From positions 1 through 14,138 of the forward strand of contig CALGGJ010000047.1 in assembly GCA_937915745.1 (NCBI GenBank): a stretch of DNA of 14,138 nt, written 5' to 3'. The notes beneath the pieces are model-generated. The model searched no databases. It was given only the letters and a program-made list of their open reading frames with translations, and was not told where the DNA came from. This stretch comes from an uncultured Prevotellaceae bacterium (lineage in GTDB: Bacteria > Bacteroidota > Bacteroidia > Bacteroidales > Bacteroidaceae). The stretch's first letter is position 1. Every line of letters begins with the position of its first letter. This document shows, in pieces, positions 5,903-13,119 of the stretch. The position numbers were made by a program, and so were the translations under genes.

Positions 5903-8565
5903 AACAATCAGAGATGACCAAAACAAACAAAAACATAAGGTTGGCTGTCGTAATGCTCATAACACTTGCCGCACAAATCACGGCAAGCGCACAAGACAAA
6001 CCAAACATCCTATACGGACAACCACACACATATACCCTTGGAGGCATATCAATCGTTGCAGCCAACGAAGGAGTGAAAAGCTATCCAGAAAACACACTCA
6101 AGACAATTGCCGGACTGACAATCGGCGACGACATACGTGTGCCGGGCGACGACATCACCAACGCGGTCAAGAAATACTGGAGCTACGGACTCTTCTCGAG
6201 CGTAAGAATCGAGGCCGATGAAATACGTAACGACTCTATATTCATTAACATAGTGCTGGCTGTGAGGCCGAAAGTCTCTGAGGTAAACATCAATGGAGTG
6301 AAGAAAAACGAACGCGACGACTTGGCAAACAAGATAGGAATAGTAAAAGGCACACAGCTCACCCCCAATATGGTAAACAATGCGCAGAATATCGTTAAGC
6401 GCTATTTCGACGACAAGGGATTCAAGAACGCGACCGTAGAAATAACGCAGAAAGACGATATAGCACACAACGACCAACTCATTGTAGATGTAAACATCGA
6501 CAAGAACGAGAAGGTGAGGGTAAACAAAATCTACATCACAGGCAACGAAAACATACCTCGCAGCAAGTTTGTCGGCGGATTCTTCTCGGGTGGATTGCTC
6601 AAGAAAACCAACGAATACGGCCTTAAGAGCCTCTTCAAGGCAAAGAAATTCATTACCGACAAGTATGAGGAAGACAAAGAGCGTGTGATTGAGAAATACA
6701 ACGAGCTGGGATTTCGTGATGCATACATTGAGTCGGACAGCGTGGTGAACGTGGGCGACAACCTTGTAGATGTGTATATCAACATCGACGAAGGACAGAA
6801 ATACTATCTCAGAAACGTGGAGTGGATAGGAAACACCATCTACAACTCTGACGTCCTGAATGAGGCACTGCAGATGAAACGTGGAGATGTGTATAACCAG
6901 ACCAAACTCAGCGACCGCCTACAGAAAGACGACCAGTCGATAGGCAATCAATACTACAACCATGGCTATGTGTTCAGCCGCGTTGAATACACCGAGGCCG
7001 ATGTCGATGGCGACTCTATCGACCTTGAGATACGCATACAGGAAGGCAAGCAGGCTACAATCAACAAGGTTCAGATTTTCGGTAACGACAAGGTATATGA
7101 AGACGTGATACGCCGCGAACTCAAACTCAAGCCGGGCGACCTCTTCACCATGGATTCGTTTAAGGAGACGGCACGCGAGATAAGTCAGATGGTACATTTC
7201 GACCCAGAGGCAATGCAGCCGGGCGAATGGATTCAGCTCGACCCCGACAACAGCACCGTTGACCTCAACATCGGACTTACACCAAAAGCCAGCGACCAGG
7301 TAGAGTTCTCGCTCGGATGGGGACAGACGGGCGTCATAGGTAAGATTGGACTGAAGTTCAACAACTTCTCCATGCGTAATCTCTTCGGCAAAGGGCGCAA
7401 CCACCGGGGCATATTGCCACAGGGCGATGGACAGGAATTTGAACTAAGCGGCTCAACAAACGGCCGTTACTACCAGTCGTACAGTATATCGTTCTCCGAC
7501 TCATGGTTTGGCGGGAAACGTCCGAATTCGCTTTCTATATCGGCATTCTATTCACGGCAGACTGATGTGAGCAGCAGCTACTATAACAGCAATTACTACA
7601 ACTCATATATGTCGTACCTGTATGGTTATGGCAACTACAATAACTATAGCTACAACAACTATTCGTCATACTACGATCCCGACAAGTACATACAGCTTTT
7701 CGGATTGACCGTGGGTTGGGGCAAACGACTCACATGGCCCGACAACAACTTCTACCTGCGTTCATATCTGTCGTTCACACGATATATGCTGAAGGATTGG
7801 GAGTACTTCCTCATCAACAACGGCAACTGCAACAACATCAACCTCACCATACAGCTGGCACGTATATCAATCAACAACCCTATTTATCCTAGTCAGGGTT
7901 CAGACATATCGTTGTCAGTAAGTGCCACGCCGCCTTATTCGTTGTGGGATGGTGTTGACTATGGCAGCCTTGCTTCTTCGCGCAGCGATGCCAGTTATGA
8001 GCGCGACTTGCAGAAGAAATACCGTTGGATTGAATACCATAAATGGAAGTTCAACTCTAAGTTCTATACCGCACTTTCGGGCAGCAGCAAGCCGTTTGTG
8101 CTGATGACTCGTTTCGACCTCGGGTTCCTCGGCCATTACAATAAAGACAAGCGGTCGCCGTTCGAGACATTCTATGTGGGTGGCGACGGTATGACCGGAT
8201 ATTCGTCGAGCTACTATACCGAGACCATTGCCCTCCGTGGTTATGAAAACGGAGCGCTGACACCATCGGTCAACTACGAGGGATATGCATATTCGCGCAT
8301 CGGACTCGAAATACGTTATCCGTTCCTCCTGCAGGGTCAGACCAATATCTATGGGCTGGTATTTGTCGAGGGAGGTAATGCATGGAACAATATTCGCAAG
8401 TTCAATCCGTTCGACATGAAGCGTTCGGCAGGAGTTGGTGTCCGACTGTTCCTACCTATGGTGGGTATGATGGGTATCGACTATGCCTATGGATTCGACA
8501 AGGTGTTCGGGTCGTCATCGCCTGGTGGCAGTCACTTCCACTTTGTGCTCGGACAGGAGTTTTAA
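5899..8565 (+). CDS. bamA: Outer-membrane protein assembly factor BamA
   Basis: The 888-residue product has a signal peptide (RLAVVMLITLAAQITASA, then QDKP). Five POTRA repeats follow at about 45-122, 124-200, 203-298, 302-382 and 385-465, recognisable from repeated V-x2-I-x-I-x-G-N/V-x-K patterns. A C-terminal beta-barrel runs from about 470 to 888 and ends in the aromatic signature FVLGQEF. LRGY at 779-782 corresponds to the conserved (V/I)RG(F/Y) motif of loop 6. BamA folds and inserts beta-barrel proteins in the outer membrane and is essential in Gram-negative bacteria. The ATG at 5899 overlaps the uppS stop; a second ATG at 5914 is also possible. An unusual insert at 561-592 has 14 Tyr and 8 Asn in 32 residues and probably forms a long surface loop. 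Third-position C/A bias is strong in the 5' third and relaxes further on. Confidence 0.95.
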   Translation: MKQSEMTKTNKNIRLAVVMLITLAAQITASAQDKPNILYGQPHTYTLGGISIVAANEGVKSYPENTLKTIAGLTIGDDIRVPGDDITNAVKKYWSYGLFSSVRIEADEIRNDSIFINIVLAVRPKVSEVNINGVKKNERDDLANKIGIVKGTQLTPNMVNNAQNIVKRYFDDKGFKNATVEITQKDDIAHNDQLIVDVNIDKNEKVRVNKIYITGNENIPRSKFVGGFFSGGLLKKTNEYGLKSLFKAKKFITDKYEEDKERVIEKYNELGFRDAYIESDSVVNVGDNLVDVYINIDEGQKYYLRNVEWIGNTIYNSDVLNEALQMKRGDVYNQTKLSDRLQKDDQSIGNQYYNHGYVFSRVEYTEADVDGDSIDLEIRIQEGKQATINKVQIFGNDKVYEDVIRRELKLKPGDLFTMDSFKETAREISQMVHFDPEAMQPGEWIQLDPDNSTVDLNIGLTPKASDQVEFSLGWGQTGVIGKIGLKFNNFSMRNLFGKGRNHRGILPQGDGQEFELSGSTNGRYYQSYSISFSDSWFGGKRPNSLSISAFYSRQTDVSSSYYNSNYYNSYMSYLYGYGNYNNYSYNNYSSYYDPDKYIQLFGLTVGWGKRLTWPDNNFYLRSYLSFTRYMLKDWEYFLINNGNCNNINLTIQLARISINNPIYPSQGSDISLSVSATPPYSLWDGVDYGSLASSRSDASYERDLQKKYRWIEYHKWKFNSKFYTALSGSSKPFVLMTRFDLGFLGHYNKDKRSPFETFYVGGDGMTGYSSSYYTETIALRGYENGALTPSVNYEGYAYSRIGLEIRYPFLLQGQTNIYGLVFVEGGNAWNNIRKFNPFDMKRSAGVGVRLFLPMVGMMGIDYAYGFDKVFGSSSPGGSHFHFVLGQEF

Positions 8566-8569
8566 GACC

Positions 8570-8668
8570 TCTCCCTCTCAGGGTGGGAGGGTTTGCGCGG
8601 GGTGTGATATTCCAGTCGTCCCCGTCTCTTCAAAGGAGGAGGGGGGATGATGGGGAGAGATGGGCAGA
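8570..8668. repeat. G/C-skewed intergenic repeat between bamA and ompH
   Basis: The spacer begins with CTCTCCCTCTCAGGGTGGGA and later holds TTCAAAGGAGGAGGGGGGAT followed by GATGGGGAGAGATGGG. The second part is an inverted relative of words at 1832-1879. Short C-run/G-run pairs could fold in RNA, but no T-tail follows, so it is not called a terminator. No coding potential is seen. Confidence 0.5.
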
Positions 8669-8703
8669 GTTAATCATTATTATCAACAAATATAGACGAG
8701 ACT

Positions 8704-9210
8704 ATGCAGAAATTAATAATTACAATTGTGTGCATACTGACCTGCACGGCAGTCAATGCACAGAAGTTTGCTCTTGTTGACATGGAGTATATCCTGAAGC
8801 ACGTGCCAGCCTATGAGCGTGCCAACGAACAGCTGAACCAGATATCGAAGAGGTGGGAAGGCGAAGTTGAGGCTATCGTTCAGGAGGTGGAAACGATGTA
8901 CAAGAAGTATCAGTCGGAGGTTGTGTTCCTGTCGGATGCGCAAAAGCAGAAGACCGAGGAGGCCATCATGGCAAAGGAGAAGTCGGCCAGCGAACTGAGG
9001 AAGAAGTATTTCAGCAGTGAGGGCGAGTTGTATAAGAAACGTCAGAGCCTCATGGCACCGATACAAGACGAGATTTACAATGCCATCAAAGATATTGCCG
9101 ACCAGAAAGGCTATCAGCTTGTTCACGACCGCGCGTCGGCCGGCAGCATCATCTATGCTTCGCCTAAGATAGACATAAGCGACGAGGTGTTGCAGAAGCT
9201 GGGATATTAG
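8704..9210 (+). CDS. OmpH/Skp-family periplasmic chaperone, first copy
   Basis: The 168-residue protein has a signal peptide ending TAVNA (cleavage before QKFALVDME). The mature start QKFALVDMEYILKHVPAYE is the typical OmpH/Skp entry strand. A long charged helix from about 35 to 125 (heptad-like, rich in Glu, Lys and Gln) would form the coiled-coil tentacle. The C-terminus returns to the body domain with GYQLVHDRASAGSIIYASPK and ISDEVLQKLGY. Skp trimers hold unfolded outer-membrane proteins in the periplasm before delivery to BamA, which fits the position 138 bases downstream of bamA. The length is normal for the family. A weak ribosome site is usual for these bacteria. It probably shares the bamA transcript; no convincing promoter is seen in the spacer. 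Confidence 0.92.
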   Translation: MQKLIITIVCILTCTAVNAQKFALVDMEYILKHVPAYERANEQLNQISKRWEGEVEAIVQEVETMYKKYQSEVVFLSDAQKQKTEEAIMAKEKSASELRKKYFSSEGELYKKRQSLMAPIQDEIYNAIKDIADQKGYQLVHDRASAGSIIYASPKIDISDEVLQKLGY

Positions 9211-9212
9211 GA

Positions 9213-9336
9213 GCCCCTCCTTACCCTCCCCTCAAGAAAGGGGAGAGGCATGCGGTTATATGACTCGGAAGAATGCCAATGACTTCAGATTCACTCATTC
9301 AAGGGGGGAGGTATTCCCCCTCCCTCTCCTCTGGGG
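9213..9336. repeat. G/C-skewed hairpin repeat between the two ompH genes
   Basis: CTCCCCT (9226-9232) and AGGGGAG (9239-9245) form a perfect 7-bp stem with loop CAAGAA. A second cluster follows at about 9301-9335 (GGGGGGAGGTATT, then CCCCCTCCCTCTCC), whose CCTCTCC can also pair with GGAGAGG at 9242-9248. It belongs to the same intergenic repeat class as 1832-1879 and 8570-8668. It may tune the ratio of the two chaperones, but that is inference. Confidence 0.55.
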
Positions 9337-9372
9337 CACGATAATAAACAAATGATTAAATATATGTAAATT

Positions 9373-9879
9373 ATGAAGAAACTGATTATCTTTGCACTTG
9401 TTGTGTTACCGATGAGTGCTATGGCGCAGAAATTTGCGCACATCAATGCTACCGAAGTGTTCTCGGCAATGCCCGAGACGACCACAGCACAAACAGAGTT
9501 GCAGACATTGCAGACACAGTATCAGGAAGAGTTCCAGCGTCTGCAAGACGAGTTCCGTACCAAGTATGAGGACTATCAGAAGAACGAAGCTACATTCCCT
9601 GATGCCACCAAGCAACGTCGTCAGCAGGAACTGCAGGACCTCAACCAGCGTCTGGAAGAGTTTGCACAGAAGAGTGAGGAAGACCTGCAAGCCAAGTATC
9701 AGGAGAAGCTGGCTCCGATACACGAGAAGCTGTTTAAGGCCATCAATGAGGTTGGCACAGCGGGCGGCTATGTGTATGTGATGGATATTTCGGCCCAGGC
9801 CACACCTATCGTGTTTTTCAACGAGACCCTAAGCACCGACATCACCAGTCAGGTGAAGACAAAATTGGGAATCAAGTGA
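9373..9879 (+). CDS. OmpH/Skp-family periplasmic chaperone, second copy
   Basis: This 168-residue paralogue follows the first copy. The signal peptide is MKKLIIFALVVLPMSAMA, with cleavage before QKFAHINATEVF. The central coiled coil (about 38-120) is very rich in Gln and Glu (TELQTLQTQYQEEFQRLQDE), unlike the more Lys-rich first copy. The C-terminal body has AGGYVYVMDISAQATPIVFF and ends VKTKLGIK. The pair has the same length and domain plan but low visible identity outside the signal, start strand and C-terminal strand, so the duplication is old; the tandem arrangement is common in Bacteroidales. The likely role is holding nascent outer-membrane proteins for BamA. The gene ends the run: a strong hairpin terminator lies 24 bases after the stop. 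Confidence 0.92.
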   Translation: MKKLIIFALVVLPMSAMAQKFAHINATEVFSAMPETTTAQTELQTLQTQYQEEFQRLQDEFRTKYEDYQKNEATFPDATKQRRQQELQDLNQRLEEFAQKSEEDLQAKYQEKLAPIHEKLFKAINEVGTAGGYVYVMDISAQATPIVFFNETLSTDITSQVKTKLGIK

Positions 9880-9903
9880 CCGGAGGCAGATTGCCCGAGA
9901 TAC

Positions 9904-9938
9904 AAAAACGGCGGACGCATTGCGTTCGCTGTTTTTTT
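9904..9938 (+). terminator. Intrinsic terminator of the uppS-bamA-ompH run
   Basis: AAAAACGGCGGACGC (9904-9918) pairs with GCGTTCGCTGTTTTT (9922-9936) over 15 positions, two of them G-T, around loop ATT. Seven T's (9932-9938) end the structure. It starts 24 bases after the second ompH stop. The A-run on the other side gives a T-run on the minus strand too, so it may also stop the convergent GT9 transcript. Confidence 0.88.
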
Positions 9939-9996
9939 GGCGTACCCATCGACCACTGTATATCGTAAGAGTGTGTATGTGTCGGTCTTTGGCTCC

Positions 9997-10050
9997 TGCG
10001 AGTGCGGAGTCTCGGCCTTGCGAGTGCGGAGTTTCGGCCTTGCGAGTGCG
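9997..10050. repeat. 22-bp tandem repeat, about 2.5 copies, related to 1753-1828
   Basis: Two full copies (9997-10018 and 10019-10040) differ by one base (CTC versus TTC) and are followed by a 10-base partial copy (10041-10050). Aligned in the same orientation with the 1753-1828 unit, 16 of 22 positions agree, including GCGA and TGCG. It sits in the convergent gap, four bases beyond the GT9 stop at 10054. Confidence 0.85.
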
Positions 10051-10053
10051 CGC

Positions 10054-11097
10054 TCATTTTCCCACACGTTGGGTCATGTTGTCGAGTTGTTGCCACACGA
10101 TGTCGGGAGTGATGAGTGCATACTGCTCTGCGCGGCTCATGTCGGCCAGCTGTGCGGCGGTGGCGAGGTCTGCCGGCGATATGCCTTGTGCCTCGGTCTG
10201 AGTCTGCGGCAACCATGTGTGTTTGTTGTTTTCGGGTGCACACACCACGAGCGACGGGCATCCTGCGGCTTGCATTATGTGTCGTGCCCCGCCTTCGTTA
10301 CCGAAAAACAAGGTGGTATATCGTGCCATGGCCACAAGCTGGCGTGGCGACCTGGCCTGTACGTCGATTTTTACTTGTGGCGGGCATCCCAGTGTGGTGT
10401 ATATGCGGTGTGCATTCTCGGCTTCCTGGCCGGGTGCGTAGTTGAACACAATCTGCCACGAAGGGTATTTGGCGATGAACCGTCGCAGCACTTCTACCAT
10501 GCGGTCTTCGGCCCACACCTTCGATGCGAGCTTTGCCGTCACGTTGGCCACCATGAGTGGCCGGTCGGGGTCGAGGTCCTGACTGCGCAGGTAGGAGCCG
10601 AAATCGATGTATTCGGTGTCGGATATGTGCAGAGTGAAATCGGCAACCCGCTCTATCGGCCGGAGCATGGCAAGCGGCGCGGCAAAGCCGAGGTCGTGGT
10701 CGATGATGGAACCGCCCACCTTGTTTTGTGCCACACGGTGGTTGAATGCCGGCCAGGTATATGGTTTGCGCAGTCCTATGCGATATTCCGTCTTTGGCGA
10801 AAACAAAGCGAACAACATGGTGTTGACCGTGCTGCGCATATCGATAATCACGTCGTACCGAGTGTCGTGAACCACATGCCACACCTTCTTTATATACGTA
10901 GGCACACTGTGACGCTCGCTGTCGCTGAAGGTAATGAGTCTATCGACCGACGGATGACCGTCAAACAGCGGAGCGATACGCTCGTTGAGTACAAAGTCTA
11001 TGTGGGCTTCGGGAAATGTGTGGCGAAGCGTGTTGAGCAATGAGGTGGCAAGAATGGCATCGCCCATCTGCCTCATACGCACTACAAGTATGTTCAT
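10054..11097 (-). CDS. Glycosyltransferase family 9 (heptosyltransferase-like)
   Basis: The 347-residue product has the GT-B plan of GT9. The N-terminal start MNILVVRMRQMGDAILATSL carries the GDAIL motif at about 12-16, used for acceptor and donor positioning. Residues DVIIDMRSTVNTMLFALFSP and YRIGLRKP follow, and the C-terminal half has the donor-site loop FGNEGGARHIMQAAG starting near 265 (N267, E268, G269, G270). Classical heptosyltransferases have GxxDxGxMH in that place, so the acidic/glycine-histidine core is kept. The family transfers ADP-heptose or a related sugar to the lipopolysaccharide inner core on the cytoplasmic face of the inner membrane. The donor cannot be told from sequence. 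It is divergent from the GT4-LicD-kinase unit across a 202-base region, suggesting shared purpose. There is no Shine-Dalgarno on the coding strand. Confidence 0.9.
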   Translation of the reverse strand: MNILVVRMRQMGDAILATSLLNTLRHTFPEAHIDFVLNERIAPLFDGHPSVDRLITFSDSERHSVPTYIKKVWHVVHDTRYDVIIDMRSTVNTMLFALFSPKTEYRIGLRKPYTWPAFNHRVAQNKVGGSIIDHDLGFAAPLAMLRPIERVADFTLHISDTEYIDFGSYLRSQDLDPDRPLMVANVTAKLASKVWAEDRMVEVLRRFIAKYPSWQIVFNYAPGQEAENAHRIYTTLGCPPQVKIDVQARSPRQLVAMARYTTLFFGNEGGARHIMQAAGCPSLVVCAPENNKHTWLPQTQTEAQGISPADLATAAQLADMSRAEQYALITPDIVWQQLDNMTQRVGK

Positions 11098-11119
11098 AGT
11101 CTAGGAGGTTTTTCTGACA

Positions 11120-11127
11120 CAAAGGTA
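11120..11127 (-). promoter_or_regulatory. -7 box of the GT9 gene
   Basis: The minus strand reads TACCTTTG, a TAnnTTTG match, 22 bases before the GT9 ATG at 11097. No good -33 element is seen at 19-21 bases. Confidence 0.5.
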
Positions 11128-11220
11128 GGGAAAATAAGTGGTAGATGGAAGGCGAAATGCGAAAAAACCATCATCCGTGCACATATCACGAGGTTGTAAT
11201 GCTGTTTTTACACTTTTCTC

Positions 11221-11252
11221 TTTCCTATTTTCGCATAAAACAGCTATCTTTG
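11221..11252 (+). promoter_or_regulatory. Promoter of the GT4-LicD-kinase unit
   Basis: TATCTTTG (11245-11252) is a perfect -7 box. TTTC at 11221-11224 lies 20 bases upstream and is one base off the -33 TTTG. The ATG at 11300 would have a leader of about 40 bases. GCTGTTTT (11201-11208) and AAAACAGC (11237-11244) form an 8-bp inverted repeat that abuts the -7 box and brackets the -33 element. Confidence 0.65.
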
Positions 11253-11299
11253 TGGTTAGAAACTGCAAATATACATTTGATAGAATATCCCATGGCACT

Positions 11300-12289
11300 A
11301 TGAACCGTAAGACAGTATTGCTCGATATAAGAGAGATTGCAAACCCCACAAGCGGATTCGGACAGATATGCAAGAATTATGCCGAGTGGTACGGCAGCAT
11401 GTCTGACCCACAGCTCGATTTCGTGTTACTGACCGAGCCGAGGCTCCTGCCCGAGGTTGATCTGTGGCACGCCACCAACCAGCAGCAATTGAAACACCGC
11501 CACGGCAGATGCCGTCATTTTGTGCTGACCATACACGACCTTAACTACCTCACCGAGAAAAACTGGCTGCGACAGATGAAACACAACTTCATTCTGCAAC
11601 ATGCCATCAACAAGGCCGATGCCGTAGTCACCATCTCAAACTACGTAGCCCGCCAGGTGGAGCATCAATTCAGGATGAATGGTAAGCCGGTGAGGGTTGT
11701 TTACAACGGAGTGGAAGACATAAGCCGCCAGGCCGAGTCGCGCCCTGCATTCGTAGGCGACCGCCCGTTTTTCTTCACCATAGGTCAGATTCGCAAAAAG
11801 AAAAACCAGCATCTGCTGGTCGATATGATGCGCCATCTGCCCGACTTCGACCTCTACATCAGTGGCGACGACCATTTCGCACATGCCGCGACAGTGCGCC
11901 GACGCATTGCCGACCTGCCCACTGCCAATGCCTGCCTCACCGGCAAAATCACTGCAGAAGAGAAGGTGTGGCTCTACCGCCACTGCCAGGCACTGCTCTT
12001 CCCCTCGGTGGGCGAAGGGTTTGGCCTGCCTGCCATCGAAGCCATGCAGTTTGGCAAGCCGGTATTCATAGCCAACGCCACATGCCTGCCCGAGATATGC
12101 GACGGCCATGCCCTCGTCTGGCCCGACCTCAACCCAGCATCGATGGCCGCTTTCGTCAAGACCAGGCTGCCGCTGTTCGACGACATCATGGCACAGGCAT
12201 GTAAAGACCATGCCGCCACATTCAGCTACCAGCGACATACCGACGCTTACATACAACTATATAAACAAATACTCATGTCATGCGACTGA
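11300..12289 (+). CDS. Glycosyltransferase family 4
   Basis: The start at 11300 gives 329 residues beginning MNRKTVLLDIREIANPTSGF. An earlier in-frame ATG at 11138 lies upstream of the promoter and is rejected. The product is a GT-B retaining glycosyltransferase. The first half has LTIHDLNYLTEKNW and ADAVVTISNYVARQVEHQF, the usual GT4 mid-region with the HDL motif. The second half has FFFTIGQIRKKKNQHLLVDM and the donor-site EX7E motif in SVGEGFGLPAIEAMQFGKPV, with E239 and E247. It transfers a hexose or similar sugar from a nucleotide donor to a growing glycan, probably in the cytoplasm at the inner membrane. It is the first gene of a tight unit: its last 10 bases overlap the LicD gene. With LicD and a KdkA-type kinase next to it, an LPS core or surface glycan acceptor is likely. 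The sugar is not predictable. Confidence 0.9.
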   Translation: MNRKTVLLDIREIANPTSGFGQICKNYAEWYGSMSDPQLDFVLLTEPRLLPEVDLWHATNQQQLKHRHGRCRHFVLTIHDLNYLTEKNWLRQMKHNFILQHAINKADAVVTISNYVARQVEHQFRMNGKPVRVVYNGVEDISRQAESRPAFVGDRPFFFTIGQIRKKKNQHLLVDMMRHLPDFDLYISGDDHFAHAATVRRRIADLPTANACLTGKITAEEKVWLYRHCQALLFPSVGEGFGLPAIEAMQFGKPVFIANATCLPEICDGHALVWPDLNPASMAAFVKTRLPLFDDIMAQACKDHAATFSYQRHTDAYIQLYKQILMSCD

Positions 12290-13119
12290 CCTATACAACC
12301 GACTACGACCTTACCGCATTGCATGGCCGATTGCTGCCAGTGCTCAAATGTATAGACCAGGTGTGCCGCCGGCACAACCTCACATACTATCTCTGGGCCG
12401 GCACAATGCTTGGCGCGGTGCGTCATAAAGGCTTCATCCCGTGGGACGACGACGTAGATATTGCCATGCCACGCCCCGACTACGAACGTCTCATGCAGCA
12501 CTGTCACGAGTGGGTTCCGATGCCGTTTGAGGTGATTGGTCCACACAATCGTCCCGACTATCCATATCCATTTGCCAAGGTAGAGGATTCGGACACCACG
12601 CTGCTCGAACGTCCCGATTTCCTCTTTCCCGAAGGCATTTACGTCGATATCTTCCCCATCGACGGCATACCTGCCGGACGCATACGCCAGTGGTTGCACA
12701 TCAAGCACTACAAACTGTTCCGCCACCTGCTGTTCCTGCGCGGCCGTGACCCCTATAAACATGGTCACGGCCTACGCTCGCTACCAGCGGTGGCATTGCA
12801 TAAAGTCATCAGCCTGAAGTGGATACAACACAAGGTGAAGTGTGTCATGAGCCGCCACCCATACGAGGGCAGCACATATGTCATCGACCACGACTTCAAC
12901 GAGCGAGGCATCATGCCACGACATCTGCTCGGACAGACACATGAATACCGGTTTGAAGACCTCACACTCATTGGAGTGGAACATTACGATGCGTACCTCA
13001 CACTGCTCTATGGCGACTACATGACTCCTCCTCCTGCCTCTCAGCAAGTGCAGCATAACTTCCTGTACCTCGACTTAAATACCCCCTACCGTGAACATCC
13101 GCTCTACCATCAATCCTGA
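12280..13119 (+). CDS. LicD-family phosphotransferase
   Basis: The 279-residue product carries the LicD nucleotidyltransferase-fold signature WAGTMLGAVRHKGFIPWDDD followed by VDIAMPR at about 39-65; the acidic residues D56-D58 and D60 are the expected metal ligands. VDIFPID at 122-128 and YGDYMTPPP near the C-terminus are the other family landmarks. LicD proteins transfer phosphocholine or other phospho-linked groups from CDP-activated donors to sugars of LPS, teichoic acid or capsule. No licA, licB or licC genes for choline uptake and activation are visible, so the donor may be something else, such as CDP-ribitol, CDP-glycerol or phosphoethanolamine; this is inference. It starts 10 bases inside the GT4 gene and overlaps the next gene by 29 bases. 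It has no signal peptide and should act in the cytoplasm before glycan export. Confidence 0.9.
   Translation: MRLTYTTDYDLTALHGRLLPVLKCIDQVCRRHNLTYYLWAGTMLGAVRHKGFIPWDDDVDIAMPRPDYERLMQHCHEWVPMPFEVIGPHNRPDYPYPFAKVEDSDTTLLERPDFLFPEGIYVDIFPIDGIPAGRIRQWLHIKHYKLFRHLLFLRGRDPYKHGHGLRSLPAVALHKVISLKWIQHKVKCVMSRHPYEGSTYVIDHDFNERGIMPRHLLGQTHEYRFEDLTLIGVEHYDAYLTLLYGDYMTPPPASQQVQHNFLYLDLNTPYREHPLYHQS

Noticed and set aside
9387..9394. TATCTTTG promoter box inside the second ompH gene
   Set aside because: It lies within the signal-peptide codons, downstream of the start, with no -33 TTTG at the proper distance; probably chance.
9937..11043. A 368-codon open frame on the plus strand opposite GT9
   Set aside because: It is antisense to a clear GT9 gene and shows low-complexity Cys/His/Val-rich translation with no family features; GC-rich codons on the other strand explain it.
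11102..11108. TAGGAGG as a Shine-Dalgarno for GT9
   Set aside because: It reads AGGAGG on the plus strand, whereas GT9 is on the minus strand, where the sequence is CCTCCTA; it cannot serve that start.
11138..11299. N-terminal extension of the GT4 protein from an ATG at 11138
   Set aside because: It lies upstream of a perfect -7 box at 11245-11252, and the extension (Ser/Phe-rich, no family match) precedes the normal GT4 start at 11300.
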